In this document: piece by piece, positions 31,322 through 41,769 of the stretch | How the letters are laid out: each line of letters begins with the position of its first letter | How positions within the stretch are numbered: position 1 is the stretch's first letter | Assembly: GCA_018240435.1 (NCBI GenBank) | Contig: JAFEFT010000037.1 | Span: 38,687-102,686 of the forward strand | Length of the DNA stretch: 64,000 nt | DNA from: Pseudomonadota bacterium | Lineage (GTDB): Bacteria; Pseudomonadota; Gammaproteobacteria; Xanthomonadales; Xanthomonadaceae | Direction: 5' to 3' | Notes under the pieces: generated by a model | Told to the model about the DNA's origin: nothing | What the model saw: the letters and a program-made list of their open reading frames with translations, nothing else | Database searches by the model: none | Translations under genes and position numbers: made by a program

Positions 31322-33646
31322 TCAGAACGAGCTGCCGAAGGTGAACTGCAGGCGCTCGAACTGGTCGCCGCGATCGCTCAGGAATGGTTGCGCGTAGCTG
31401 ATGATGACCGGGCCGATCGGCGCCCGCCATTGCAGCGACACGCCATAGGAGGCGCGATAGGAGCGGAACTGGAAGTCGCCCGGCTTGGTGTAGACGTTGC
31501 CGAAATCGATGAAGGTGGACAGCCGCGCCGATTCGGTGTTGATCAGTTTCGGGAAGAAGGTTTCGATCGAGCCGGTGGTCTTGAGCGCGCCGCCCAGCGG
31601 CTGCTCGTAGGTGGTGCCGGGAACGACCGCGTACGGGCCGACGGTGTTGTCGCGGAAGCCGCGGATCGAGGTCACGCCGCCGGCGTAGAAGTTCTCGAAG
31701 AACGGCAGGCCGAGGTGTTTGGCGTTGCCGTAGCCGCCGCCATAACCGATGTCGGCGGCGGTACGCAGCACCAGCCACGGGCGCAGCGGCCAATAGCGTT
31801 CGAAGGTGTAGGAGAACTTGTAGTACTCCTGGGTCGAGCCGGGCAGGGCGACGAAGGCGCCGAAGCGCTGGTAGGTGCCGGCGGTGGGCGCGAAGAAGCT
31901 GTTGCGGGTGTCCTTCGCCCAGGACAACTCGGCGCTCCAGTTCTTGAACGTGTAATGGCCCACGGCGTCGAGGTAATCGACGATCACCTGCGGCGTCAGC
32001 CCGAACAACGTGAGGATCTTCTGCGTTTTGGCGCCGAAGGTCAGGCCGACGGTATCGGTTTCGGTGACCGGAATGCCGAAGGACACCGCCGCACCGTAGG
32101 AATTGCTCGAATACTGTGCGGTGTTGAAGTTGGAGTTGTTGAACTGGCTGTAGAAGACGTTGTAGCCGACCGACACGCCGTTGGGCGTGAAATACGGGTT
32201 GACGAAATTGACGTTGACCGACTTCTGGAAGACGCTGTTGGACAGCGACACGCCGAAGCGGTTGCCCGAGCCCAGGAAGTTGCTCTCGTTGAGGCCGATC
32301 GAGGTGATCAGGCCGGCCAGCTGCGAATAACCCAGGCTGAAGGTGAACTGGCCGGAGTTGCGCTCCTTGACCGTCAGCACCACGTCGACCTGATCGTTGC
32401 TGCCGGGCACCGCCGGGGTATCGACGTCGACCGTGTCGAAATAACCCAGCCGCTGCAGGCGGATGCGCGAACGATCGACCGCCGCCTGCGAGAACCACGT
32501 GCCCTCGAGCTGGCGCATTTCGCGGCGCATCACGTAATCGGCGGTACGGGTGTTGCCCTTGAAGACGATCCGCCGCACCATCACGCGCGGGCCGGGAATG
32601 ACCTGGAAGTCGATGCCAACGGTGCGCTTGTCCTTGTCGACGTCCGGCGCCGGGTTGACCTTGGCGAAGGCGTAGCCGATGTTCGACAGCAGCAGGGTGA
32701 TGTTGTCGACGGTCGCCTCCAGCCTGCGCCGCGAGAACACCTGGCCTTGCTTGACCAGCACCAGCTTCTCCAGATCGGCGACCGGCACCACGGTATCGCC
32801 GCTGACCTTGACGCTGGAGACGCGATACATCTCGCCTTCGCTGATGTTGGCGGTGACGAACATGTCGCGCCGATCCGGGGTGATCTCGACCTGGGTGGAA
32901 TCGATGTTGAAGTCGATGTAGCCGCGATCGAGGTACCAGGCGTTGAGCTTTTCCAGGTCACCGGAAAGCTTTTCGCGCGAGTACTGGTCGTTGTGGCTGT
33001 ACCACGACAGCCAGTTGCGGGTGCCCGATTCCCACTTGTCGAGCAGCTGCTTGTCGGTGAAGACCTTGTTGCCGACGATGTTGATGTTGCGGATCTTGGC
33101 CGGCTTGCCTTCGACGATCTTGATGGTGATGTCGACGCGGTTGCGGTCGAGCACGCCGATGGTCGGGGTGATCGAGACGTTGTACTTGCCGCGATCGTCG
33201 TACTGGCGGTTGAGTTCCTGGGTGACGCGATCCATCGTCATGCGATCGAAGGTCTCGCCTTCGGCCAGGCCGATCTGCTTGAGGCCCTTGAGCAGATCCT
33301 CGGTCTTGATTTCCTTGTTGCCGGTGACGGTGAGCTTGTTGATCGCCGGCCGCTCGGTGACCTTGACCACGAGGATGTCGCCCTGGCGGTCGAGCTCGAC
33401 GTCGTTGAAAAAGCCGGTCTTGAACAGGGCGCGCACGGCGGCGGCGGCCTTGCTGCGATCGACGGTGTCGCCGCGTTCGATCGGCAGGTAGGTGAACACC
33501 GTGCCGGGGGCGATGCGTTGCAGCCCGTCGATGCGGATGTCGGTCACCCGGAATGCCTCGAAGTTCTGCGCGTGGGCGCCAGGCGCGAAGGCCAGGGCGG
33601 CAGTCAGGGCGAGGGCGAGCAGGCGGGGGGCTGCGATACGCGTCAT
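31322..33646 (-). CDS. bamA: Outer membrane protein assembly factor BamA
   Basis: The 774-residue precursor has a signal peptide (to GAHA), five POTRA domains (beginning FRVTDIRIDGLQRIAPGTVF), and a C-terminal 16-strand barrel with the conserved SIRGFRDNTVGP and a terminal Phe (FTFGSSF). BamA inserts beta-barrel proteins into the outer membrane. It lies between rseP and lpxD, as in most gammaproteobacteria. Confidence 0.97.
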   Translation of the reverse strand: MTRIAAPRLLALALTAALAFAPGAHAQNFEAFRVTDIRIDGLQRIAPGTVFTYLPIERGDTVDRSKAAAAVRALFKTGFFNDVELDRQGDILVVKVTERPAINKLTVTGNKEIKTEDLLKGLKQIGLAEGETFDRMTMDRVTQELNRQYDDRGKYNVSITPTIGVLDRNRVDITIKIVEGKPAKIRNINIVGNKVFTDKQLLDKWESGTRNWLSWYSHNDQYSREKLSGDLEKLNAWYLDRGYIDFNIDSTQVEITPDRRDMFVTANISEGEMYRVSSVKVSGDTVVPVADLEKLVLVKQGQVFSRRRLEATVDNITLLLSNIGYAFAKVNPAPDVDKDKRTVGIDFQVIPGPRVMVRRIVFKGNTRTADYVMRREMRQLEGTWFSQAAVDRSRIRLQRLGYFDTVDVDTPAVPGSNDQVDVVLTVKERNSGQFTFSLGYSQLAGLITSIGLNESNFLGSGNRFGVSLSNSVFQKSVNVNFVNPYFTPNGVSVGYNVFYSQFNNSNFNTAQYSSNSYGAAVSFGIPVTETDTVGLTFGAKTQKILTLFGLTPQVIVDYLDAVGHYTFKNWSAELSWAKDTRNSFFAPTAGTYQRFGAFVALPGSTQEYYKFSYTFERYWPLRPWLVLRTAADIGYGGGYGNAKHLGLPFFENFYAGGVTSIRGFRDNTVGPYAVVPGTTYEQPLGGALKTTGSIETFFPKLINTESARLSTFIDFGNVYTKPGDFQFRSYRASYGVSLQWRAPIGPVIISYAQPFLSDRGDQFERLQFTFGSSF

Positions 33647-33712
33647 CGGTGCATCCGGTTGACCGCGGAGGACTTCCGCGGGATTGCGATGGGTCGAAGG
33701 GAACGTGAAATA

Positions 33713-35059
33713 TCAGGTCGCGTGACGGAACAAGTCATTATAGAACGCCACGCACATCAGCCCCGCCAGCAAGGCGAGGCCGATGTATTGGCCCACCGCC
33801 AGCGTGCGTTCGCTGAGCGGGCGGCCTTTCACAAGCTCCATAAGGTAATACAGCAGGTGCCCGCCGTCCAAGATCGGGATCGGCAGCAGGTTGATCAGGC
33901 CCAGCCCCAGCGACAGCATGGCCAGGAAAAACAGGAACCAGGCGACGCCTTGCCGGGCGGCGGCATCGGCGGTGCTGGCGATGGACACCACGCTGTGCAG
34001 GTTGGCGGTGGCGCCCTGGGTGAATACCCGCGCCAGCATGCTGGCGTTGGCGGCGAGCTGGCGGCCCATTTCGCGCGCGCTGGCCGGCAGCGCGGCCAGC
34101 GGCCCGTAGCGGCGCAGGCCGTCGTAGGCGGCGGTGACTGGCTGCGGCGAGATGCCCAGCAGCAGGCGCTGGCTGCCGTCGCCGGGGTCGCCCAGCTTCG
34201 GGGTGACGTCGATCGTGAGGTCCTGGCCGTCGCGGCGCACGCTCAGATGCAGGGGGGTATCGGCGCGCGCCTGCTCGTGCATGACCCGTTGCAGGTCGGT
34301 GAACCAGCGCGTCGGCTCGCCGTTGACCGCGTCGATGCGATCGCCGGGCCGGAGCAGGCGCGCGGCACCGTCGGGGGCGACCTTGCCGACGATGGCGGGA
34401 AGTTCGAACTGCTGCGGGAACAGGCCGAGGCGGTTGATCACCTCCTCGTCGCCCAGCCGCGGCGGCAGATCCTGCATGGCCAGGCGGCGCAGGGCATGAC
34501 CGCCGTCCTCGCGGGCGACCTCCACCTCGATCGGCTGGCGATCCATCGCCGCCGTCACCAGGGTCATGCCGGCATCGGTCCAGGTTTCCACCTGCTGGCC
34601 ATCGATCCGCAGCAGGCGGTCGCCGGACTGGAAGCCGCCCTGCGCCGCCAGCCCGCTGACATGGCCCACCAGCGGCTGGTAATCGGGCAGGCCGATCACG
34701 AACGTCGTCCACAGCAGGCCGTAGCAGAGGATGAAGTTGAACGCCGGCCCGGCCAGCGCGATCAGCATCCGCTGCCAGACCGGCTTGCGGTTGTGGGCGC
34801 GCGGCAGGTCGGCTTCCGGGACTTCGTATTCGCGCTCGTCGAGCATCTTGACGTAGCCGCCGAGCGGGATCGCCGACAGCACGTATTCGGTGCCGTCCTT
34901 GCCGACATGCTTGAACAGGGGTGTGCCGAAGCCGATCGAAAACCGCAGCACGTGCACGCCGAATCGGCGCGCCACCCAGAAATGGCCGAATTCGTGGAAG
35001 GTGATGAGGATGCCGATGCTGACGATCAGCCAGCCGATCGAACCGAATACGCCGCTCAT
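33713..35059 (-). CDS. rseP: RIP metalloprotease RseP
   Basis: The 448-residue site-2 protease has the zinc motif HEFGHF in its first membrane helix, two PDZ domains (about residues 120-210 and 215-300), and the C-terminal LDG motif in [15 protein letters not shown]. It cleaves anti-sigma factor RseA and clears signal peptides. The ATG at 35059 overlaps the dxr stop (ATGA). Confidence 0.96.
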   Translation of the reverse strand: MSGVFGSIGWLIVSIGILITFHEFGHFWVARRFGVHVLRFSIGFGTPLFKHVGKDGTEYVLSAIPLGGYVKMLDEREYEVPEADLPRAHNRKPVWQRMLIALAGPAFNFILCYGLLWTTFVIGLPDYQPLVGHVSGLAAQGGFQSGDRLLRIDGQQVETWTDAGMTLVTAAMDRQPIEVEVAREDGGHALRRLAMQDLPPRLGDEEVINRLGLFPQQFELPAIVGKVAPDGAARLLRPGDRIDAVNGEPTRWFTDLQRVMHEQARADTPLHLSVRRDGQDLTIDVTPKLGDPGDGSQRLLLGISPQPVTAAYDGLRRYGPLAALPASAREMGRQLAANASMLARVFTQGATANLHSVVSIASTADAAARQGVAWFLFFLAMLSLGLGLINLLPIPILDGGHLLYYLMELVKGRPLSERTLAVGQYIGLALLAGLMCVAFYNDLFRHAT

Positions 35060-36225
35060 GCCCGCGCCTCCACCCGCGCCGTCGCCGCGCGCCGCGCGGA
35101 CGCATCGGCCGCCAGCAACGAGCCGAGGTCGGCGGCGCCGAGGTCTTCCGCCGCGTCGAGCGTCGCGCGGATAATCGCCGGGATGTCGAGAAAGCCGATC
35201 CGGCCAGCGAGGAAGGCCGCCACCGCGACCTCGTTGGCGGCGTTGAGGGTGGCCCCGGCGCTGCCGCCGGCTTTGATCGCGGCGTAGGCCAGGTCGAGAC
35301 AGGCGAAGGTGGTGCGGTCGGGTGCCTGGAAGGTCAGCGCGCCAATGGTTCCCAGATCGGGTGCGGCGACGCCCGAGGCCACGCGCTCGGGCCAGGCGAG
35401 GCCGCAGGCCAGGGTGGTGCGCATGTCCGGGCGGCCCATCTGCGCCAGCACCGAGCCGTCGACGTGTTCGACCAGCGAATGGACGATGCTCTGCGGGTGC
35501 ACGAGCACGTCGATGCGCGCGGCCGGCATGCCGAACAGCCAATGCGCTTCGATGACCTCCAGACCCTTGTTCATCAACGTCGCCGAATCGACCGAGATCT
35601 TCCGGCCCATCTTCCAGTTTGGATGATTGCAGGCCTGTTCGGCAGTGACGGCCGCCAGTTCGCCGCGGCTGCGGTTCAGGAACGGCCCGCCGGAAGCGGT
35701 CAGGATCAGCCGGCTCACCTGCGTGAGGTCGGCCGGCGCCCCGCGCAGGCACTGGAAGATGGCGTTGTGTTCACTGTCGATCGGGATCAACTCGGCACCG
35801 TGCTGGCGACAGGCGCGCAGCAGCAACTCGCCGGCGAGCACCACCGATTCCTTGTTGGCCAGCAACAGGCGCTTGCCGGCGCGTGCCGCGGCCAGCGTCG
35901 AGGCGATGCCGGCGGCACCGACGATGGCGGCGATCACGGTGTCGCAGGCGTCGCTGCCGGCCAATGCCGCCAAGGCTTCGCCGCCGGCGTGTGCCTGTGT
36001 GGCCAGGCCAGCCGCGGCCAGCCCTTCGCGCAAGGCGGCGTGGTGCTGCGGCTGGGCGATCACCGCGTGCTGCGGACGATGGCGCGCGCACAAGGCCACC
36101 AGTTCGTCGACGCGGCCGTGCGCGCTGAGCACACTGGCGGCGTAACGATCGGGATGGCGCGCGATCACGTCCAGCGCCGAAGCGCCGATCGAGCCGGTGG
36201 CGCCGAGCACGGCGACGCGCTTCAT
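35056..36225 (-). CDS. dxr: 1-deoxy-D-xylulose 5-phosphate reductoisomerase
   Basis: The 389-residue enzyme has the NADPH motif [15 protein letters not shown], the substrate site [13 protein letters not shown] and [12 protein letters not shown], and the flexible-loop region [32 protein letters not shown]. It is the second step of the MEP isoprenoid pathway, whose product also feeds UppS in the same gene run. The start is ATG 36225. Confidence 0.97.
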   Translation of the reverse strand: MKRVAVLGATGSIGASALDVIARHPDRYAASVLSAHGRVDELVALCARHRPQHAVIAQPQHHAALREGLAAAGLATQAHAGGEALAALAGSDACDTVIAAIVGAAGIASTLAAARAGKRLLLANKESVVLAGELLLRACRQHGAELIPIDSEHNAIFQCLRGAPADLTQVSRLILTASGGPFLNRSRGELAAVTAEQACNHPNWKMGRKISVDSATLMNKGLEVIEAHWLFGMPAARIDVLVHPQSIVHSLVEHVDGSVLAQMGRPDMRTTLACGLAWPERVASGVAAPDLGTIGALTFQAPDRTTFACLDLAYAAIKAGGSAGATLNAANEVAVAAFLAGRIGFLDIPAIIRATLDAAEDLGAADLGSLLAADASARRAATARVEARA

Positions 36226-36240
36226 GGCGTCTCCCGATTC

Positions 36241-36325
36241 GCGGGCCAGGGATGGCCCGCGCGCCGCGCAGGTCGACCTGACCTGCACGGCGGAGTCGAG
36301 TCCGGGCATGTGCCGGACTCGACTC
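36241..36325. repeat. Hairpins in the cdsA-dxr gap
   Basis: Two strong dyads lie in the 136-bp gap: GCGGGCCA / TGGCCCGC (36241-36260) and a perfect 13-bp stem GAGTCGAGTCCGG / CCGGACTCGACTC (36293-36325) with a 7-base loop. No T-tract follows on the minus strand, so they may act as mRNA processing or stability elements inside the operon rather than as terminators. Confidence 0.6.
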
Positions 36326-36361
36326 GCAAATGTCGGGCAGGATGCTCGATCATTTGCACCG

Positions 36362-37198
36362 TCAGAGACCCAGATAGCCCTTGGCGAGCCACAGCACCGG
36401 CAACGCCGCCACCACCGAGTCGATGCGATCGAGCACGCCGCCGTGGCCGGGGAACAGGGTGCCGGAATCCTTCAGCCCGGAATGGCGCTTCATCAGGCTC
36501 TCGAACAGATCGCCGACCACCGAGGCGGCGACGGTGACGGCGCCCAGTTCGAGCACCTGTGGCCAGCGTGCGTCCGCGATGCCGAGCCTCGGCATGCACA
36601 GGAAGGCGACCACCAGCCCGCCGGCGATACCGCCCCACAGGCCCATCCAGGTCTTGCCGGGGCTGATGCTCGGCACCAGTTTGCGCTTGCCCAGCGACGA
36701 GCCGACCGCGTAGGCGCAGCTGTCGGCGGCCCAGACGATCGCCAGCGCGAGCAGCATCCAGCGCGGGCCGGCGGGGTCGGGGTGGGTGAGCGTGCCCTGG
36801 CCCAGATGCAGCAGCACCAGCGCGCACCATGCCGGGACGATCGCCAGGGTGCCGGCGAGCAGCTTCACCGTGCGCGTGAGCACGCCGCCGTCGCGGCCCA
36901 GCGCCGGGCGCAGCAGCCAGATCAGGGCGCCCAGCCACCAGGCGACGCCGATCAGGCTGACCAGACTGAACAGCGGCAGCGCGCGCGCCCACAGCAGCCC
37001 CGTCATCAACGCGATGTTCGCCATCAGATAGACGGCACGCCACGGCCGCGCCTGGATGCCGACCAGATGCGACCATTCCCACAGGCCGCCGAGAAACAAG
37101 GCCGCCGCCAGTGCGGCGACGTAGGGCGTGGCCAGGTACAGCGTGGCCAGCACCACCAGTGGTGCGAGGATCGCCGCGGTGATGACGCGCTGGATCAT
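36362..37198 (-). CDS. cdsA: Phosphatidate cytidylyltransferase
   Basis: The 278-residue membrane protein has about eight helices and the CDS signature near the C-terminus ([28 protein letters not shown]). It makes CDP-diacylglycerol, the precursor of all membrane phospholipids. Its ATG at 37198 overlaps the uppS stop (ATGA). Confidence 0.96.
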   Translation of the reverse strand: MIQRVITAAILAPLVVLATLYLATPYVAALAAALFLGGLWEWSHLVGIQARPWRAVYLMANIALMTGLLWARALPLFSLVSLIGVAWWLGALIWLLRPALGRDGGVLTRTVKLLAGTLAIVPAWCALVLLHLGQGTLTHPDPAGPRWMLLALAIVWAADSCAYAVGSSLGKRKLVPSISPGKTWMGLWGGIAGGLVVAFLCMPRLGIADARWPQVLELGAVTVAASVVGDLFESLMKRHSGLKDSGTLFPGHGGVLDRIDSVVAALPVLWLAKGYLGL

Positions 37199-37968
37199 CC
37201 GCGCAGGCTCCGGCCTGAAGCGCATTGGGCGCCGGTGAGGCCGAAGCGGCGCTCGCGGCGGGCGAAATCGTCGAGCGCGTGTTGCATGTCGGTGGCGGAA
37301 AAGTCGGGCCACAGCGTGTCGGTGAACCACAGCTCGGCATAGGCCAGCTGCCAGAGCAGGAAGTTGCTGATGCGGCGATCACCGCCGGTGCGGATGAACA
37401 GGTCGGGCGGCGGCAGTTCGGCCAGCGCCATGCGTTGCGCGACCGCCGCCTCGTCGATCGCGGCCGGGTCGAGTCGGCCGGCGGCCGCTTCCTGCGCCAG
37501 CTGCCGCGCCGCCTGCGCGATGTCCCAGCGGCCGCCATAGCTGATCGCCACGGTCAACTGCAATGCCGTGTTGGCGGCGGTGCGGCGTTCGCCCAGTTCC
37601 ATCCGCTTGCGGATCGCCGGCGACAGATCGGCGCGTTCGCCGATGAAGCGCAAGCGCACGCCGTGCTCGTGCAGTTCATCCACTTCGCGGTCGAGCGAGC
37701 GCATGAACAGGCTCATCAGGGCGCCGACTTCCTCGCGCGGGCGCTTCCAGTTCTCGCTGGAAAAGGCGAACAAGGTCAACGCCGGAATGTGCCGTTCCAG
37801 GCAAAGGCGGACGCACAGGCGCACCGTTTTCGCGCCGGCGCGATGGCCGAAGGTGCGCGGGCGACCACGACGCTGCGCCCAGCGGCCATTGCCGTCCATC
37901 ACGATGGCGATGTGGCGCGGCAGGTCGCTGGCGTCGGCGTCGGCGGAAGCGGGCGTGGGGTCGGTCAT
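37195..37968 (-). CDS. uppS: Undecaprenyl diphosphate synthase
   Basis: The 257-residue cis-prenyltransferase shows HIAIVMDGNGRWAQRRG with the catalytic Asp, FAFSSENWKRP, and the C-terminal DLFIRTGGDRRISNFLLWQLAYAELWF. It makes the C55 lipid carrier for cell-wall and surface glycans. I chose the ATG at 37968; a TTG two codons upstream is also in frame. Confidence 0.96.
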   Translation of the reverse strand: MTDPTPASADADASDLPRHIAIVMDGNGRWAQRRGRPRTFGHRAGAKTVRLCVRLCLERHIPALTLFAFSSENWKRPREEVGALMSLFMRSLDREVDELHEHGVRLRFIGERADLSPAIRKRMELGERRTAANTALQLTVAISYGGRWDIAQAARQLAQEAAAGRLDPAAIDEAAVAQRMALAELPPPDLFIRTGGDRRISNFLLWQLAYAELWFTDTLWPDFSATDMQHALDDFARRERRFGLTGAQCASGRSLRG

Positions 37969-38001
37969 CGGCAAGGTCGTGGGCGCAGGGAAGGCGACGA
38001 A

Positions 38002-38559
38002 TCAGATCGCCAGCAATTCCTGTTCCTTGGCCTTGACCACGTCGTCGACTTCCTTGATCGCCTTGTCGGTGAGCTTCTGGATCTCCTCGCCGGCGCGTTT
38101 TTCCTCGTCCTCGGTGATGCTCTTGTCCTTGAGCAGTTCCTTGACCTGATGCAGCGCGTCGCGGCGCACGTTGCGCACCGCCACCTTGGCATTCTCGCCC
38201 TCGTGGGCGACGTGCTTGCCCAGCTCGCGGCGGCGTTCTTCGGTCAATGCCGGCAGATTGATGCGAATCACCGTGCCGGCGGTGTTGGGCGTCAGCCCCA
38301 GATCGGAGGCGAGAATGGCCTTCTCGACCGGCCCGACCATGTTCTTTTCCCACGGCGTGATCTGGATCGAGCGCGCGTCGGTGATGGCGACGCTGGCGAC
38401 CTGCGTCAGCGGCGTATCGGTGCCGTAATAATTCACCTTGAGGTGATCGACCAGCGCCGTGCTGGCGCGCCCGGTGCGAACCTTGGTCAGATCGTGACGC
38501 AGCACCTCGACGCACTTGTGCATGCGCGCCTGCGCGTCCTTCTTGATCTCGTTGAGCAT
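38002..38559 (-). CDS. frr: Ribosome recycling factor
   Basis: The 185-residue two-domain protein matches RRF end to end: MLNEIKKDAQARMHKCVEVLRHDLTKVRTGRAS, the mid-domain ITPWEKNMV, LTEERRRELGK and the C-terminal long helix. It splits post-termination ribosomes with EF-G. It follows pyrH after a 149-bp gap that holds a heptamer array. Confidence 0.97.
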   Translation of the reverse strand: MLNEIKKDAQARMHKCVEVLRHDLTKVRTGRASTALVDHLKVNYYGTDTPLTQVASVAITDARSIQITPWEKNMVGPVEKAILASDLGLTPNTAGTVIRINLPALTEERRRELGKHVAHEGENAKVAVRNVRRDALHQVKELLKDKSITEDEEKRAGEEIQKLTDKAIKEVDDVVKAKEQELLAI

Positions 38560-38682
38560 GAGCCGATTCCGGTTTGCGGCGAACGGGAGATTATAGCCGG
38601 CTGCAGGGACCTGCGAACGGCCGCAAGCCGGTCATCACGTTTGCCTGCGCACTCCCGCACCGACAACTGTCCACCGCTTACT

Positions 38683-38710
38683 TTCTGTCCTCTGTCTTCT
38701 GTCCTCTGTC
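38683..38710 (-). repeat. Heptamer array, GAGGACA/GAAGACA, after pyrH
   Basis: On the minus strand four units (GATGACA at the stop, then GAGGACA, GAAGACA, GAGGACA) run directly from the pyrH stop codon, whose TGA is part of the first unit. This repeats the pattern at 1842 and 26910: sense-strand heptamers beginning at a gene's stop. Confidence 0.85.
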
Positions 38711-39446
38711 ATCTGGCAACCAGCGTCCCCACCGCCTCGCCGTGCAGGATGCGCATCAGGTTGCCGGCGCGGGTCATGTCGTAGATGCGCAGCGGCAGGT
38801 CGTGGTCGCGGCACAGGGCGATCGCGGCGGTGTCCATCACCTGCAGGTTGCGGGAGATCACCTCGTCGTAACCCAGTCGGTCGTAGCGCACCGCGTCGGC
38901 GTGCTTTTTCGGGTCGCGGTCGTAGACGCCGTCGACCTTGGTGGCCTTGAGCAGCAAGTCGGCGCCGATCTCCACCGCGCGCAGCGCGGCCGCCGAATCG
39001 GTGGTGAAGAACGGATTGCCGGTGCCGGCGGCGAAGATGACGATGCGGCCTTTTTCCAGATGGCGGATGGCGCGGCGGCGGATGAAATCCTCGCAGACTT
39101 CGTTGATCTTGAGCGCGCTCATCACCCGCACTTTCGAGCCGAGTTTTTCCAGTGCGTCCTGCATCGCCAGCGCGTTCATCACCGTGGCGAGCATGCCCAT
39201 GTGGTCACCGGTGACGCGGTCCATGCCGCCGGCGGCAAGCCCGGCGCCGCGAAAGATATTGCCGCCGCCGATGACCAGCCCGACTTCGATGCCGGCCTGC
39301 TGGACTTCGATGATTTCGCGCGCCAGTCGGCCGATGACTTCCGGGTCGATGCCGTAGTCCAGCCGCCCCATCAGCGCCTCGCCGGAAAGTTTGAGCAGGA
39401 TGCGGCGGAAGGCCGGCCGGGTGCCGGTGGCGATGCTGGCGGTCAT
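38709..39446 (-). CDS. pyrH: UMP kinase
   Basis: The 245-residue amino-acid-kinase-fold protein has [40 protein letters not shown] and [10 protein letters not shown]. It phosphorylates UMP in pyrimidine synthesis. The rpsB-tsf-pyrH-frr order is conserved, but here a DegV-family gene and a terminator separate tsf from pyrH. Confidence 0.97.
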   Translation of the reverse strand: MTASIATGTRPAFRRILLKLSGEALMGRLDYGIDPEVIGRLAREIIEVQQAGIEVGLVIGGGNIFRGAGLAAGGMDRVTGDHMGMLATVMNALAMQDALEKLGSKVRVMSALKINEVCEDFIRRRAIRHLEKGRIVIFAAGTGNPFFTTDSAAALRAVEIGADLLLKATKVDGVYDRDPKKHADAVRYDRLGYDEVISRNLQVMDTAAIALCRDHDLPLRIYDMTRAGNLMRILHGEAVGTLVAR

Positions 39447-39539
39447 GCAATCCTCGTCGGGCGGGCAAACGGCGGAATTCTAGCCGTTTGCGGCGGCCGG
39501 CGGTGAACGCGATGGCCGTCCCGCGACGCCCGGGACGGT

Positions 39540-40487
39540 TCAGGCGAGGCGGACTTCGTGCTCGGGCGCGGCAAATCCGACGGTCAGCGCGCCTTCGCCG
39601 ACGTTGACCATGCCGGTCAGACCCATCACCGTTTCGCCCAGCGGCACGCCGTGCTCTTCGCAGGCGCGCGCCAGTACGTCGTAGCCGGGCAGGGCGCGCA
39701 TCTTGTCGAGCTCGCCGCCGTAGCTGAGGTTGACATAGGGGGCGAGCAGCCCCTTCTTGACGCGATCGGCGGTGTAGGTGAGCAGTTGCCGGGCAGCGTT
39801 GTCGAAGCCCTTGGCCTTGCCGACGGCGGCGGTGTCGTTGCGGTAGGCGCGCAGGATCGGCTTGATGTCCAGCAATGTGCCGAGCGTGGCCTTCATCCAG
39901 GTCACGCTGCGATCGCCGCGCTTCATGGCGCGGGCGCGCAGGTATTTCACGTCGCGCGGCACGGCGTAGCCATAGGTGTTCTTGGCCAGTTCGGTGAGGC
40001 GGTCGTAGATCGGGTTGTACTCGATCCCGGCCTCGATCATGCGGATGCCTTCGAGCACCGTGATCGCCTGTCCGGCGAACAGCGTCTGGCTGTCGATCAC
40101 GCGCATCTGGAAGATGCCCTTGAGGCCGGCATCCTTGCGGATCGGATGATAGAAACGAAGGATCTCGCGGCTGGCGGCGACGGTGTTGTCGTACACCGGG
40201 CTGCGCGACGACATGATGCACATGCAGAACACGAAATCGTAGTCGAGCACCAGCTTGCTCAGGAACAGCTCGCGGATCTGCTCGACGCTGAACGGCGTGG
40301 ATTCGGCAGCGTGGCCCTGTTCGCCGAGGTGTTCGCGGTAAAAACGCAGGCTTTCGACCGCATTGCGCTCGTCGTGGAAAACCGCCTGCCCCATGTGAAC
40401 CTTGATCGGTTCGAGGATGACCTTGTGCGCATCCAGCCACTCGCGCGACAGGTCGCACGTCGAATCCACCACCATCCCGATACGCAT
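39540..40487 (-). CDS. DegV family fatty-acid-binding protein
   Basis: The 315-residue protein has the DegV N-terminal IGMVVDSTCDLSREWL, the central acyl-binding region with DSQTLFAGQAITVLEGIRM, and the C-terminal LGETVMGLTGMVNVGEGALTVGF. DegV proteins bind fatty acids and in Firmicutes serve as FakB for fatty-acid kinase. No FakA is visible here, so the role is open. It is inserted between tsf and pyrH in an otherwise conserved order. A CRP/FNR-type dyad lies about 123 bases upstream. Confidence 0.85.
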   Translation of the reverse strand: MRIGMVVDSTCDLSREWLDAHKVILEPIKVHMGQAVFHDERNAVESLRFYREHLGEQGHAAESTPFSVEQIRELFLSKLVLDYDFVFCMCIMSSRSPVYDNTVAASREILRFYHPIRKDAGLKGIFQMRVIDSQTLFAGQAITVLEGIRMIEAGIEYNPIYDRLTELAKNTYGYAVPRDVKYLRARAMKRGDRSVTWMKATLGTLLDIKPILRAYRNDTAAVGKAKGFDNAARQLLTYTADRVKKGLLAPYVNLSYGGELDKMRALPGYDVLARACEEHGVPLGETVMGLTGMVNVGEGALTVGFAAPEHEVRLA

Positions 40488-40609
40488 CGCTTTCCCCTTG
40501 CGCCGCCGTTTGCGGGCGGCAATGGACGAACCACGCGGGCGATCTTTTCAAGGCTCCTGGCTATTCATTTCACGAAAATGCGCATTTGTCCAGTGGTCGC
40601 GCCTGCCGT

Positions 40610-40623
40610 GTGATCGCGATCAA
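40610..40623 (-). promoter_or_regulatory. CRP/FNR-type dyad upstream of the DegV gene
   Basis: On the minus strand TTGATCGCGATCAC fits TTGAT-N4-ATCAA with one mismatch. Read on the plus strand the wider TGTGATCGCGATCAACA resembles the TGTGA-N6-TCACA pattern of CRP/Clp. It lies just past the tsf terminator and 123 bases before the DegV start. Confidence 0.35.
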
Positions 40624-40624
40624 C

Positions 40625-40652
40625 AAAAAGGCCACGGGGGTCGCCCGTGGCC
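40625..40652 (-). terminator. Intrinsic terminator of tsf
   Basis: On the minus strand a perfect 9-bp stem GGCCACGGG / CCCGTGGCC with a 5-base loop is followed directly by CTTTTTG. It lies about 54 bases after the tsf stop, so rpsB-tsf can end here and the DegV gene needs its own promoter or readthrough. Confidence 0.85.
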
Positions 40653-40705
40653 AGGATTTTGTTGCATCGCAGCGAATCGGCGCGCCAGCGGCGCCCGGCC
40701 CAGCC

Positions 40706-41584
40706 TCAGGCCAAACCAGCCTGCTTCATCACTTCGGCGGCGAAATCCTCGTCCTTCTTCTCGATGCCTTCGCCGACCGCCAGGCGGGTGAAGCCGCGCA
40801 CGCTGGCGCCGGCCGCCTTCAGCACGGCCTCGACGCTGGCATTGGTGTCGAGCACGTAGGCCTGGCCGGTCAGGCACATCTCGTTGATCACCTTGTTGAC
40901 CTTTCCGGAAACGATCTTCTCGAGGATCTGCGCCGGTTTGGCCTTGTCCTTCTCGGACACCTGCGCCATGGCGATTTCGGTTTCCTTGGCCACCACCTCG
41001 GCCGGCACCTGCGCGGGCGAGACGTAGGGCGGATTCATCGCCGCCACGTGCATGGCCAGGCCGCGCGCCAGCTCGGCGTCGCCGCCGGTCAGTTCGACCA
41101 GCACGCCGATGCGGCCGCCGTGCACATAGGCGCCGACCACGCCATCGCTGTCGATGCGCGCCATCCGGCGCACCTGGATGTTCTCGCCGATCTTGGCGAC
41201 CAGCGCTTGCCGGCCTTCCTCGACGTTGACGCCGCTGGCGGTCGCCACCGCCTTGAGCGCTTCCACGTCGGCCGCGCCGCTGCGCAACGCGGCGCTGGCA
41301 ACGGCCTCGGCGAAGGCGATGAAGTTGGCGTCCTTGGCGACGAAGTCGGTTTCCGAATTGATCTCGACCAGTACGGCCTTGCCGCCGTCCTGCGCCAACA
41401 CGATGCGGCCCTCGGCGGCGACGCGGGCGGACTTCTTGTCGGCCTTGGCCAGGCCGGTGACACGCAGGTGCTCCATCGCCGCTTCGATGTCGCCGCCTTT
41501 TTCGGCCAGCGCCTTCTTGCATTCCATCATGCCGGCGCCGGAGCGCTCGCGCAGTTCTTTCACCAGGGTGGCGGTGATTTCCAT
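40706..41584 (-). CDS. tsf: Elongation factor Ts
   Basis: The 292-residue protein has the N-terminal UBA-like domain ([23 protein letters not shown]), the core [10 protein letters not shown] that displaces Mg2+ from EF-Tu, and the C-terminal [20 protein letters not shown]. It recharges EF-Tu with GTP. It follows rpsB after a 185-bp gap with a strong hairpin. Confidence 0.97.
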   Translation of the reverse strand: MEITATLVKELRERSGAGMMECKKALAEKGGDIEAAMEHLRVTGLAKADKKSARVAAEGRIVLAQDGGKAVLVEINSETDFVAKDANFIAFAEAVASAALRSGAADVEALKAVATASGVNVEEGRQALVAKIGENIQVRRMARIDSDGVVGAYVHGGRIGVLVELTGGDAELARGLAMHVAAMNPPYVSPAQVPAEVVAKETEIAMAQVSEKDKAKPAQILEKIVSGKVNKVINEMCLTGQAYVLDTNASVEAVLKAAGASVRGFTRLAVGEGIEKKDEDFAAEVMKQAGLA

Positions 41585-41728
41585 GATCTTTCCTCTTGGT
41601 CGATGACGGCGCCCGTGCGCACGTCGGCTGTGGGTGGGTTGCAGATGGGGCGGCGCCGGCGAACCGCAAGGCCGGGCCGTGGCGCGACGCGTGCGCGACC
41701 GCCGCGGCGCGGCGTTGACGCAGGTGCG

Positions 41729-41754
41729 GCGGCGGAGCGCCCTGGCTCCGCCGC
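41729..41754 (-). other. rpsB-tsf intercistronic hairpin
   Basis: A perfect 10-bp stem GCGGCGGAGC / GCTCCGCCGC with a 6-base loop starts 16 bases after the rpsB stop. There is no T-tract. It may attenuate or process the transcript so that S2 and EF-Ts levels differ, as is known for this junction in E. coli. Confidence 0.55.
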
Positions 41755-41769
41755 GCGCGGCGCCGGGGC

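Noticed and set aside
31022-35287. A 1421-codon open frame on the plus strand, antisense to lpxD, bamA and rseP
   Set aside because: It mirrors three clearly conserved minus-strand genes codon for codon; His/Asp/Gln-rich composition is typical of the antisense of GC-rich coding DNA, and no family pattern is present.
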